The translations under genes and the position numbers were made by a program. Shown in pieces: positions 39,030-49,318 of a DNA stretch of 64,000 bases (the stretch's first letter is position 1; each line of letters begins with the position of its first letter). Origin of the DNA: Limnoperna fortunei (Eukaryota > Mollusca > Bivalvia > Mytilida > Modiolidae); NCBI GenBank assembly GCA_944474755.1, contig OX104113.1, positions 49,987,644 to 50,051,643 of the forward strand, written 5' to 3'. The notes under the pieces are model-generated. The model was given only the letters and a program-made list of their open reading frames with translations. It searched no databases and had not been told where the DNA came from.

Positions 39030-40043
39030 ATGAGAGACTTTCTTATAATGGCTTTACGACGACGACGAAATCGCATACGGAGGAGAAACCGGTCAGTTTG
39101 GGTTCGACCGTGGCTTTCTGCAGACAGACGTCTACATTTTGGAAATTGTGATTAACTTATGAACGAGCTACGTTTAGAAGACGAGCAATTATCATTCTTT
39201 AACTTTGTACAACTGGAACCACGAATGTTTGACGAGTTGCTTCAGAGTCTTGGTCCTAGGATTACCAAAGAACACACCAACTTTAGAGCTGCTTTAGAAC
39301 CTGGTTTAAAATTAGCTATAACTAAAAGGTATCTGGCCACAGGGGACAAGTACTCTACACTCCAATACCAGTTCCGTGTAGGAGGTAATAAAATCAGCAT
39401 ACTTATTCCTGAGGTATGCCGCGCCACTGCTTTGGAATACAAAGCCGAGCTAGTCGCGTGTCCGAAAACGCCCGAAGAGTGGGGACCTATAGATGAGGAG
39501 TTCCTCTACAGATGGAATATACCTCATGCACGTGGAGCGCTAGACGGGAAACATGTCGCTATTAGATGTCCACCTAACACCGACAGTCTGTATTACAACT
39601 ATGAAGGTTTCTTTTCCGTTGTGTTAATGGCCCTTGTGGATGCCCAGTACCGAATTATATAGGTAGATGTTGGTGGTGTAAGTTCGATGTCCGATAGTCA
39701 AATATTCAAATAATCCGAATTGAAAGAATGTATAGAAAATAGAAACATTGGGTTTCCTCAGCCTGACCCATTACCGTATGACGACAAAGACACGTCCTAC
39801 TTTATCCTTGGTGATGACGCGTTTAGTCTTAGGACATTTCTTATGAAACCATACTCTCAAAGAGGAATGACGAAAGAGCAGAGGATTTTTAATTATACGA
39901 TATCGCGAGGTCGCCGTATTGTTGAAAATGCGTTTGGTATCTTAGTGCATAGGTTCCAAGTTTTACTGACTACTATACAGCTGCAACCAGATAATGTGAG
40001 AGATGTAGTCGAAGCTTGTATATGTCTGCATAATAATATGTAA
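39030..40043 (+). pseudogene. Harbinger transposase (HARBI1-like DDE nuclease), three nonsense codons
   Basis: One continuous frame carries a recognisable Harbinger transposase. It has a basic start (MALRRRRNRIRRRNRS from 39048), VWVRPWLS, a helical domain with EPGLKLAITKRYLATGDKYS, then the DDE nuclease. Catalytic D is in GALDGKH (39543), D in LGDDAF (39813), E in IVENAFG (39924). The frame is cut by TAA at 39153, TAG at 39660 and TAA at 39711, with no frameshift. In related proteins the TAG falls where 'IWVDVG' has Trp, so it is probably TGG to TAG. The catalytic triad is intact, implying recent inactivation. The final TAA (40041) lies inside the nested element's target duplication. Confidence 0.92.
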
Positions 40044-40045
40044 AA

Positions 40046-40358
40046 CAGGGCCGTAACTAGGGTAAAAAATAGAGAAGGCAGTGTCTTGGCGCCGCCGAAT
40101 GAGGTCCCCAAGAAGTGGGGATGTCCGGGGGCTGCCCCCTGCGGGAAGAAAATTTTGCAAAAATCAACGTAAAACTACACATTCCCCCCTATATATTAAC
40201 ATTGTTGAATTAAAACAATCAGTTTAGGAGTATTTTCTTATTTTGAAGTTGATTCTTTGTGTAATATATTTGATTTTTCAAAGTAAAATACACACTTTAT
40301 TTTTTTTTTTTTTGTAATCCTACAGGAGGCAGTTGCCTCAATGGTAGTTATGGCACTG
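40046..40358. mobile_element. Nested 313-bp non-autonomous element
   Basis: Starts cagggccgtaactagggt and ends actaccat...ggtagttatggcactg, giving imperfect inverted termini CAGkGCCrTAACTA. Flanked by TAAAA on both sides (40041-40045, 40359-40363). It sits exactly behind the transposase stop. The superfamily is uncertain (hAT- or Sola-like ends). Confidence 0.6.
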
Positions 40359-40432
40359 TAAAAAGATGAATACACTGGCTATTTCTACTAACCACAGCAA
40401 TTATCTGACGTCATTTTGTACAAAGGTCATTC

Positions 40433-40865
40433 TTAAGGCGTAGTAAGATCGTAGATGGAACGTAGTAGGATCGTACTGAAAGACGTAGTAGCATCGTAGT
40501 GTTGTCGTAGTTAAATCGTATTGGTCGTGGTACAATCGTGATAAGGTCGTAACGAGGGCGTAGCATTGTCGTGGTAGGATCGGCTATCAATAAGGGACGA
40601 TCTAAGTACGCTTGTACCACGACACCAATACGACCAAGACCGACCGCTCTGCGGCCTTCTCACGATCTCACTACGATGTTAGTACGCTTTATTTTCACCA
40701 CGACCGCACTACGAATGTTTTGAGCATGTTCAAAATTTACGTAGCACAGTCGTAGTCACCCACGACCATCCACGTTCATACCACGACCTCCGCGACTCCA
40801 GGACGACTTCACTACGATGTACCACGATTTAGGAAAAAATCCAGATCGTAGTAAGGTCGCGGTTC
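40433..40865. repeat. Harbinger right subterminal array of CGTAG/TACGA motifs
   Basis: The first part (to about 40590) carries cgtagta/gtcgtag motifs, the reverse complement of the left-arm type. The second part (about 40600-40820) switches to tacgacc/cacgacc orientation, and the last bases turn back to gtagtaaggtcg before the terminal repeat. Confidence 0.7.
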
Positions 40866-40880
40866 AGTGTGACGGGGGCT

Positions 40881-43430
40881 GTATCAAGCGACAAAAGTAT
40901 CGCATATAAAACATCTAAATGTAAGACGACAATGATGTTAAAATTCTTGAAAGTTGAACGTTTTGAAAGTTTTTATTTCACTAACGACCGCATGAGGCAT
41001 AATAGTACAATTAAATAAACATATAAACGTAACGTATGAACACAAATTAACATATATACATAGAAGTATGTTAGCAAATGAAAGATGAACATTTCCAGTG
41101 CTTAACATGTAAATACAGACATAACCCTTTTTTCAGAATGTAGACAAGCGTGTATTTATCATGGCTATTCATGACCTCTGACAGACTTACAATATTTCTT
41201 GGCAAAAGTTTATGCCTTTTGGAATTATAACAAGAAATGATATGGGTGTAACCCATATCCAGAGATGTTCGATTTATATGTAATAGGTGTATCCGATTTG
41301 GTTTTAATAGTTTTTTTTCAACTTGTTTTATTTAAAATTTCATCATATGCTGTAAAAGGTTACAAATATAGACGATTGAGCAAGGCAAGAAATAATCATC
41401 TTGATTATAATATCTCAACTTTGAGAGATGTATTGTAATCAAAAAAGCAATGTGTAGGAAAGACAAATGTTTACCGTACAATAACAATACATTGACCTTT
41501 TCGAAATCACAGAATCACGTGGTTCTGTGGGAAAAAAGGGGGCGGTAAGATCGACAGTTATCGGGCATCCTCGGAAGATCAAAGAAAAATACCGACAAGT
41601 TACAATTTCAATTGATTTAATTTTGCAGTAATTAAAATTGTTTTTCAAAAAATTTGCAATTAAAATGTATCCAAACGTCAAACTAACGTTCATGTGCATA
41701 AACATTGCTAAGAACTTAATATTTTCAGACTAAAATAAAAAAAAATACATATAAGGGTCTTATTTTTGCCCAGGGACAGTCTAACGTATAGTTAGTATAG
41801 ACTGTCCCTGTTTTGCCAGAGACATGTCATTATATGCCTCTGTTTTTGCAAAACAATTTTTGAGATTATTAACTTCTAGAATTATTTTCAACTGTTGATG
41901 ACCTTTATTGGAATGTAACTGAATTGTTTTTCTATTGTATTTTTATATACATTTTTTCAAAATTTCATTTAGCTTTTAGTTTTTCTATTGTATTATTATT
42001 TTTCAAAATTTCATATAGCTTTTTTTAATTTCTGTTTGTTTAAATGACTTCATATACGATCTTAGAGGTAGGTTTAATATAATTCTATAAGTATCTAAAT
42101 ATAACTGCTTCTTTAAAATAGTTCTACATAAAAAATTTTAAATCTTGAATTAAATAATAATGCAAACCTTTTGTGTTTTTTTCTTATTATAAAGAAATTT
42201 ATTTTCCCTACCAATGTCTATGACATTTTTCACTCATTCAGAAAATCAAATTTCTTTGAATAACATGCCTGTTTTAAAATCTTATTTTCTATAAAAATCA
42301 TAATCTAAATTAGCATTTTCGTGGCTAATTATGTGAGTCTAAATGGTCTTCCATTTATACCTTTCATTAAAGTTCAGTGTCATAAATAAGCAATTAGCAA
42401 ATAAACAAGGCACATCTAATTTACAATTTACAAATTACATCACAGAAATATCTCTTACCCCTCACCCCCCACCACGCACACACACACACACACGCCTCGT
42501 TCTCGGCCAATCTCGTGCGAGAGAGTTTCGGATTTCGAAATCGTTAATAATCAAAACCAAGGGAAATTAAATTTAGTGTTCAAGATTGATGAATTTCTAC
42601 ATAAAGGTTTCATTTTCTACCCTAATTATGAAATAATCCAGAAATAATACTGAAAATTATCGATCATGCATTACGTAATACTACAAAATTTTAAAATGCA
42701 TTATTTTTATCAAATCATCTTATGAATTCCCATAAAAAAAAATACATTCACATTCTATTATGTGAAGATAAGAAACTGCATAAAAACAACAAGGCTTAAG
42801 TACCCTAGAAATTCTGACATAACAAAAAAAAATAAAATTGAAAATTATCGATAAAGTCAAATTTATAATCATTAACATTTTTATGTAAAGATACGAATGC
42901 AAAAAGATATGAAGCTTGCTTTATCAAGCATGAAATAATCCAAACAAAAAAATATAATGATAAAATTGAACTGAACAAGCAGTGTGAACAAGTCTTTCTA
43001 ACATATATATTACGTAATATAACGTAACAAAATCTAAAAATGCCTTTTTATTATCAAATTATCTAACTAATTAATAAAAGAAACACCGATAAATACATTT
43101 TATTTTGTAAAGATAAGATTGCATTAAAATAATACTAAGCATACCCTATAAATCGTGAAATAATCCAAGAAATAAAATTGAATCGATGATCCTATCTAGC
43201 GAGGTCAAAAGCGCATTAATATACAATTTTGTTCATCTTTACTACTCCTTATTAGATTAGGACAGAAACATGTATTTTAAAGCTAGGAGGATTTAACAAA
43301 TACGAAAAACTGTAATTGAAATATTTTCTTTAGCATTAAATTAGACATTTTATCACTTACAACATGAACTATTTTGTAGAGTATGGTTTTTACCTTTTTG
43401 CTTAATTTACCCGAAAACAATTATATATCA
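40881..43430. other. AT-rich intergenic, with a small hairpin and a CA tract
   Basis: cagggacagtcta (41771-41783) pairs perfectly with tagactgtccctg (41798-41810) around a 14-base loop. A short (CA)n run occurs near 42476-42494. No coding sequence recognised. Confidence 0.45.
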
Positions 43431-43434
43431 TTAA

Positions 43435-43826
43435 GGATGTTCGCTGGTCATGTAGAAAATAACAAGGTATCTAAATTTATATATTTGATAAATAGACCAT
43501 AGTTAAAGGTACAAAATAAGCTTAAAAAATTCATAGGTTGCTGAACTCTTTTTCGAGATAATAAGCATCCAAAATTTGGCGGGAAAAAGCTTTCTCTGAC
43601 TTTTTCATAGGTTTAGCATTGGACATGTTTTAGTGTAAAAACCTATGAAAAAATAACACGAAATTTATAAAACTTTGTAAATTAGCTTTAAATGACCAAA
43701 TAAACCCTATTATAAAAAGAAAATAGGGGGTTGCTGGGCAAAAAAATTATCCCTATTTTAATGGTAAAGTCTAGAGGATTCTGAAAATATGACAGAAATC
43801 TCTCAAAAATTGACCAGCGATCATCC
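43435..43826. mobile_element. 392-bp MITE with TTAA target duplication
   Basis: Inverted termini GGATGTTCGCTGGTCA and, on the other strand, GGATGATCGCTGGTCA (one mismatch in 16), bounded on both sides by TTAA (43431-43434, 43827-43830). TTAA duplication is typical of piggyBac and Kolobok families. No ORF inside. Confidence 0.85.
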
Positions 43827-43879
43827 TTAAGAGATAATAAGAAGAGATCGAACATATGAAAAAGTACAATTAAATATTT

Positions 43880-44053
43880 ATAGAATAATTAATTGGGCGG
43901 AGTGAATATCCAAAATATGATCACGAGTGCCACATAACGCATCTGATTAAACGAGTGCGCGGAACTTGTTCCGCGCACGAGTTTAATCTGATGCTTTATG
44001 CGGCACGAGTAATCATATTTTGGATATTCACGATGCCCAATTGATTATCCTAT
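43880..44053. mobile_element. Large near-perfect palindrome (foldback element)
   Basis: Two arms of about 86 bp meet at GTGCGCGGAAC-TT-GTTCCGCGCAC (43955-43978), perfect at the centre. Matching outer blocks include gtgaatatccaaaatatgat and its complement. A few mismatches occur in the arms. No coding capacity. Confidence 0.9.
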
Positions 44054-44479
44054 TTATTATATAGATCAAAATTGTTTTCGTAAAATTTTAATGCTTAATC
44101 CTAAATTTTATGAACGGCGGATGAATATCTGTATAGTACAAAACCAACTGACATTTTTGGAGGGAAAAAACCCGAGAGTGAAAATAAACGATAATTTTTA
44201 CATGTGATTTACCGTGATTTCTGTCACTCGGAAAATTTGATATTTCATCTCTATCTATATAATAAATAGTGAAATTCATCACCCATGCAGTTCTTCTTTA
44301 TCACATAAATGACATATTATTTTAGATCTATTAACACTACAGGCTTCAATTGGCAGTTTTGACTAAATTTTATAAAGCTATACATCAGTCAGATGTGAGC
44401 ACAGTGAGATACTTTTCAAAACCAAAAACTGACTCATAAATTCTATAAATAATACATTTGGGTGAATCAAATACGTGTA
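44054..44479. other. Spacer, nothing assigned
   Basis: AT-rich; the minus-strand 64-codon frame at 44088-44282 has no support. Confidence 0.5.
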
Positions 44480-45245
44480 ATTTCCAATCAATAACAATTT
44501 TATCATGAAAAGATTGTTTTACAGTCTTAGAAATATTAATATTTCTTAATACATCTTGTTCATTCTAATTGTTATCAAGCGCCCATTCATGTAAAATATC
44601 TCTAACACATAATAGCCATTTAGAATGGTAAACATCACCTCTATCTAGTCTATACAATATACCATACACAGTACGAGATATTTTGTCCTTTTTACCATTT
44701 ATAATTTTTTGCCAGAAACCAATCATTTCTTTCTTTAATACTAATAGACATTAGTGTTCTACCAAGCTCTCCATATAAAATACAGTTTGGTGTACATTTC
44801 ATAACCCTTAATATATACTTGCAGAATTCTAAGTGCAAAGTTTCAATAATATCATTTTTTTCATAACCCACACAATAGCACCATAAATTGGTGCTACCAT
44901 TGCATCCAATAATTGTAACAAAATATCTATAGGTCTATAGTTTTCATAGCTTTACATAAAACATTGCTTTTCTAGCTTTTTGTGCAAGTCTAGCCTTATT
45001 TCTATGAAACATACCTTTTCTAGAAAAACTGTACAAAAATCTTCCATTACAACTATTCGTTCATTATTACATAAAAATTTAGTATTTTCAAATTGTCTGC
45101 TCTTCGAAAAAAAAATATCTGCCTTAGCTACATTTAGTTTCCATGTTACACAATTCAAAAACATTGCATGTAATGCAGCCTGCAATTCAACAGTTGTTTC
45201 AGCATAAATGACTATATCATCAGGGTCCACAATAGAAAATATAAC
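44480..45245 (-). pseudogene. Degraded LINE reverse transcriptase, antisense
   Basis: On the minus strand from about 45235: VDPDDIVIYAETTVELQAAL, then MFLNCVTWKLNVAKAD, FHRNKARLAQKARKAMFYV, LLQLLDAMVAPIYGAIVWV. The order matches the palm and thumb of CR1/L2/Jockey-type LINEs. The catalytic Y/F-ADD box reads DPDD, so the active site is damaged, and stops follow. Confidence 0.65.
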
Positions 45246-45529
45246 TTAAATCATTATTCTTGCATATTATTTTATGCTATCAATAACTTGAATTATTTCC
45301 CTTTTTACACTAGTTGAGATCACGTTTCCTACCAGGAAATTGAAAAGGGGGAATGTCCATCACTGATTATAAGAATAGCAAATATTAATCTTCACAATAA
45401 ACTCAATAAACTCATGCATCATACTATGAATGTTAAACTCAATCATGGTAACTAAGTATACTTTAAATACTTAGAAATAGTCTCTCCTTTACCCAAGATG
45501 ACTATCTTGGGCAACCAAAATAATAATCT

Positions 45530-45750
45530 TCTAGTTCATGACCGTAGTGGGTGAAGTGTTTGGAGAGTGCCACGCTCCTTGCGCGATAAAGACCGCTTTT
45601 GTAGATTTCGAAAAAGAGACGGCTCTTTTTAGCCGCTTCAGAAGGTCCATACACAAAACTCTATACTTTTCTTGTGGAAGTCAAACTTTGTTTACTATGT
45701 CCTATCCCACCATTTTACCGTTGATTTATTGTTTGCATAATCTGAACTAT
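45530..45750 (+). repeat. Family B retroposon body copy
   Basis: gtttggagagtgccacgctc, cgcgataaagaccgcttttg, tagatttcgaaaaagagacg and atcccaccattttaccgttg follow the intact copy at 60714-61119, but the start and the CAAT tail are absent. Confidence 0.7.
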
Positions 45751-45769
45751 TTCTTAACTTACATTAAGA

Positions 45770-46166
45770 AAATCTCTAAGGTACAGGAGGATATTGTGAT
45801 CAATGCAATGGAACATACCAGAGGTCTGAATTTCTTCCTAAGTTCTAATGGTTCCAAACTGTTTCGAAATATATTGAATCACTTCTATCATATATGAATA
45901 AACCATGTATGATTCCCTCGGCTTCTAATTAGAGTTTCTTTATGATGTCACTATCTTGTTGAAAACATCCCACAATTCTGACGCATATTCCATAATCGGC
46001 CAAATGAATATGAGATATATTCGGGCCAGGTAATTCATATTCATATTCAAAAAGAGTTTTAGTTTCCTTAAGACAGTAATCTTTTTTGCTAACATTACAT
46101 TGTATATCTGTCTGAAATTTCCATAAAAGTGAAGAAACACATTCTAACAACTGAGTTGTATTCATG
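45770..46166 (-). pseudogene. Jockey-like LINE C-terminal fragment at gap edge, antisense
   Basis: Minus-strand frames give IYLIFIWPIMEYASELWD (about 45960-46015), equivalent to HILPVLEYAFELWD of the 35-37 kb LINE, and further on YLRDFLNV (about 45775-45800). Truncated by the assembly gap at 46167. Confidence 0.65.
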
Positions 46167-46366
46167 NNNNNNNNNNNNNNNNNNNNNNNNNNNNNNNNNN
46201 NNNNNNNNNNNNNNNNNNNNNNNNNNNNNNNNNNNNNNNNNNNNNNNNNNNNNNNNNNNNNNNNNNNNNNNNNNNNNNNNNNNNNNNNNNNNNNNNNNNN
46301 NNNNNNNNNNNNNNNNNNNNNNNNNNNNNNNNNNNNNNNNNNNNNNNNNNNNNNNNNNNNNNNNNN
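46167..46366. other. Assembly gap, 200 N
   Basis: Exactly 200 Ns, a customary placeholder size, so the true distance is probably unknown. It lies inside LINE debris. Any upstream exons of the helical-protein gene could be affected. Confidence 1.
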
Positions 46367-46479
46367 AAAGTATATAATTTAATCATTTTATTTATATATG
46401 AAGCAATATATTAGTTTATAACTCTATCTTAACCTGGGGATTTATTATTTTTTGCATATTAAACAGATTTTATAATTTT

Positions 46480-46800
46480 TTCCCTGGTGATAGCGCTGTT
46501 TAATATTTCATTTAAAGGTTAAGTATATCCGCATCGATATCCAGTTCGTTATGAAAGTTATTTTTATTTAACTCGTTGTAAAAACTATACAAAATATCAA
46601 TCGATATATCGCTCCGTACTCTTTTTTCGTACTTATTAAAAATCTTCCAAAATTCTTTGGGATTTAAAGATTTTAAATTGTTAACTCATGATTGTGGTTA
46701 TTCTTATTCGTGACATTTTGTAAATTTCTCACTTCTTCTTAGCCTCTCTTTAAACACATTTGTTCCGTTATCTTTAGTACACTGTGTACTCCACTTTTGT
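46480..46800 (-). pseudogene. LINE linker fragment on the far side of the gap, antisense
   Basis: Minus-strand pieces (PKNFGRFLI, KEYGAIYRLIFCIVF, NWISMRIYL) resemble the 'PKxFWK...NELN' linker of Jockey-like elements. Orientation agrees with the fragments at 45770-46166, so the gap may lie inside one element. Confidence 0.4.
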
Positions 46801-46868
46801 TTTTTTTTCAAACAACAGAAAAAGTGTCAACAATAAATTATTTATTGTTTATTTGCTAATTATTACAG

Positions 46869-46941
46869 AAATCGAAGAAATTATTAGATAAGTGTTATGA
46901 AGATCACGAAAAGGTGATGGAAATTACAAAATTCTATACAG
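46869..46941 (+). CDS. Unidentified helical protein, internal exon A
   Basis: Bounded by acceptor GCTAATTATTACAG and donor ACAG|GTAACG. It reads in phase 0 as KSKKLLDKCYEDHEKVMEIT, then KFYT, and ends in phase 1. The G left over plus AA of exon B gives Glu and keeps the frame open. Charged and heptad-like, consistent with a spectrin-type helical bundle or coiled coil. I do not recognise the protein. Upstream exons were not found; the assembly gap lies about 500 bp before it. Confidence 0.6.
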
Positions 46942-47241
46942 GTAACGTATCTTAGTAATATCGACAAAAATCTCTGCTTGTTTGATATATTTTGTTTTAT
47001 TAAAATATAACAAGTCCACACTCTCATTTCCCGTCCCAATTTTGCTTAAATTACGGTTTCTTGTTTTAGTTATTCCCACGTGTTACAATTTTTGGTGATC
47101 GGTCTGATGAATATTACAATTACTTTAATGTGATCTAATATATACATGTATCTCATTCCTGCTGCAGTCATTGAACCTGAAAACTGTCGATTATTACAGA
47201 CAATAGTACCCAACTGTATATTCATGATATATTATGTTCAC

Positions 47242-47660
47242 CATCCTCACAAGTCATGGTTTCTGTGTCCACATGTGTCCACGAACCCCTGACAAACTTA
47301 GCCAGGAAATTCCCGGGCTAGAAGATTTTCTTGTGACGTCAAACCTTCAACTAATGAAATTGCTTGAAAGACGCAAGTGTTTGGCAGTAGTCATTCTTAC
47401 TCATTCTTGAGTGGGAAGAAAACGTAACGCAACTTATAAATAACGCGGTAATAACAAACTATTAACACTACTGTACAAAATACACTGACTTTCATATGGT
47501 CCATGCAACACATCCGTTTGGTTTATTTACAATCGACATCGGGATATTCCCTTACCAAGCCGCGAATGAAAGCGAATGAAATATTGGCTTCTAGCCCGGG
47601 AATTTCCTAGCTAAGTTTGTCAGGGTTTCGTGGACACAGAAACCCTGACTTGTGAGGATG
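47242..47660. mobile_element. 419-bp Mutator-like MITE with 9-bp target duplication
   Basis: Inverted termini of about 70 bp start CATCCTCACAAGTCA and end TGACTTGTGAGGATG. They include matching blocks cctgacaaacttag and gaaattcccgggctagaag. Flanks are TATGTTCAC (47233-47241) and TATGTTAAC (47661-47669), a 9-bp duplication with one mismatch, as expected of MULEs. It sits in the intron, and its right-hand duplication forms the last bases before exon B. Confidence 0.88.
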
Positions 47661-47671
47661 TATGTTAACAG

Positions 47672-47915
47672 AAACTGAGAAAACTTTCCCTGAATTGGAA
47701 GCAAGTTCCATCAAACTCAAAGCTAGATTCCAGAATGTAGAGAACATAGTGAATAAAACTAAAGATTACGATCACCTAAATGAAGATTTGGAATTCATTC
47801 TAGATAGCTGGCTGCAACAGTTCCAATGGTTCCGTGAACCGGATGTCGACCATGCTGGAGCAGTAATCGGTGATATGGAACTAAAAGCCAAACTTGCGAT
47901 GATCAATAGACTCGA
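47672..47915 (+). CDS. Unidentified helical protein, internal exon B
   Basis: Continues exon A without frame break: ETEKTFPELEASSIKLKARF, QNVENIVNKTKDYDHLNEDL, EFILDSWLQQFQWFREPDVD and so on. Long amphipathic helices and the W/Q pattern resemble a spectrin repeat, but I cannot name the family. Two overlapping donors end it: GA|GTAGGT at 47915 and TAG|GTAAGA at 47919. Only the first joins exon C in an open frame; the second, with better consensus, would include an in-frame TAG. The acceptor (ATGTTAACAG) is made of the MITE target duplication and lacks a pyrimidine tract. Confidence 0.62.
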
Positions 47916-47919
47916 GTAG

Positions 47920-48241
47920 GTAAGACGACACTTCTGTTTATTTTAAAGTGGGCAATTTGAAGAATTTAGTATTCTTTTTTTTTCTTATCAATATTTACAT
48001 CACAATTATTTTTAATTACGTGTTGTCATTAACTCGGGGGTGGGGTGGGGGTGTCCATGCAAAATTCCCAAATGAAATAAAATCTGTAAATGGTAGGAAT
48101 TAAAATTTTCCACAAAGTTAAAATGTTTGATATTTACCACTGTCCAACTGGTGTTGACATTGCTCCAGTTTTGCGTCCTGACATAGCTAACAGATGATTG
48201 CACTTGTACCTTCTTAAAAATTCATTTGCACATGAGTTGTT
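47920..48241. other. Intronic spacer
   Basis: Intron between exons B and C up to the SINE; nothing else recognised. Confidence 0.4.
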
Positions 48242-48413
48242 TGGGGGTGTTTAACGCCACTTTCAGCAATTTTTCAGCTATATCATGGCGTCCAGTTTTT
48301 ATTAGGGGAGGAAGCCGGAGTACCCAGAGAAAACCCCCGACCTGCGGTAGGAAAACGGGAATTCCTTGTCAATTAAGATTGGAGTCGAGTACACCTTGCC
48401 TGCAATGAGACGT
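48242..48413 (-). mobile_element. 5'-truncated SINE, antisense, 12-bp target duplication
   Basis: Starts gggggtgtttaacgccactt, continues ctatatcatggcgtccagtt and gtcgagtacaccttgcctgc, and stops within the B-box side of the head. Flanks ACATGAGTTGTT (48230-48241) and ACACGAGTTGTT (48414-48425) are a target duplication with one mismatch. Confidence 0.88.
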
Positions 48414-48425
48414 ACACGAGTTGTT

Positions 48426-48937
48426 GTATACATCATCAGAGCCGAAACACTTCTTCAGTTAACAACTTAAAGTATTTAAAAAAAGTAACAAGATCGAGTT
48501 GCAATATTTTGTCGATTCACAATTAAAAAGGATGTTCAACAAAAAGTATCGGAATATGTATATAGTGAAAAGAACCTTTATTTATACAAAATATTGAACA
48601 GTGTTATCTTTTTACCTTTGCACAATGAAGACACGACTTATGCCCGTAAATATCATTTTTAAATGAAATTATCTTGCGACATAGACCTATCTAAGGATAG
48701 TCTTAAAGACAAACTTTGTCTTTAGTCGGTTCTTAACTCCTCACAAGTTGGGGACTGTCCTAATTGTTATCCTAACTTTAGGATAACAAATTTGATGACA
48801 TAGGACCATCCTAAGAAGCTCCCAACTGAAGATACAGGTAAAACATCGTTCTTTATAAACCAATATGGCTTTGAACATTACAAAAATTGTAAAACAATGA
48901 AACAACAAACAACCAAATAATTCTTTTTTATTTTTAG
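48426..48937. other. Intronic spacer with short inverted motifs
   Basis: Near 48680-48820, several complementary bits (taaagacaaactttgtcttta, atcctaactttaggat) suggest a small decayed foldback element. No coding sequence seen. Confidence 0.35.
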
Positions 48938-48967
48938 CTTACAAGAATTTCTCGATTTCACACATAG
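48938..48967 (+). CDS. Unidentified helical protein, 30-nt micro-exon C (tentative)
   Basis: Preceded by a strong acceptor (TTCTTTTTTATTTTTAG) and followed by CATAG|GTAAAT. Joined to exon B at 47915 (phase 2) it reads D-LQEFLDFTH and leaves phase 2, with no stop. Joined at 47919 it does not stay open. The short length makes a chance match possible. No following exon was identified. Confidence 0.42.
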   Translation, partial: LTRISRFHT

Positions 48968-49318
48968 GTAAATAAACATATCCTATACTAGTATTATATA
49001 ATTATTATTAAGTAATTTTAATTATATTTATGGGATATGAATATTGCTTCATATACATTTAAATAATAGTTATTAGTTAAAACAAAAACACATTACAAAA
49101 TTGAAAAAGTGTAGACTACATTTTCGACTTGGTGTTGTTTGTGTACACGTAACATTATGGAAACAACTGCACATTCATATCAATTGAAATTATTTTACAC
49201 AAATTGCACTTTTCAAATATTTCGAGTGTCACATATAGCTTGTTTAATAGCTTAATAACAGTTTTATAATTATAATGTTGCTTATCGATTTCATATCTAG
49301 TTGTCTATCATGAGTTCT
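48968..49318. other. Non-coding spacer
   Basis: AT-rich; nothing recognised. Confidence 0.45.

Larger units (their letters stand above)
38513..40880 (+). mobile_element. PIF/Harbinger DNA transposon, 2.37 kb
   Basis: Terminal inverted repeats are AGCCCCCGTCACACTGAAC (38513) and its reverse complement ending at 40880, continuing imperfectly into CGACCT. Between them lie a Harbinger transposase pseudogene (39030-40043), a nested small element (40046-40358), and two subterminal regions crowded with TACGA/CGTAG motifs (38525-38890, 40433-40865). The exact target duplication is unclear: TA/TA or a three-base form both need a mismatch. No second (Myb/SANT-like) ORF, present in many Harbingers, was found. 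Confidence 0.88.

Noticed and set aside
46129..46386. Frames made of X residues
   Set aside because: They are translations of the N gap.
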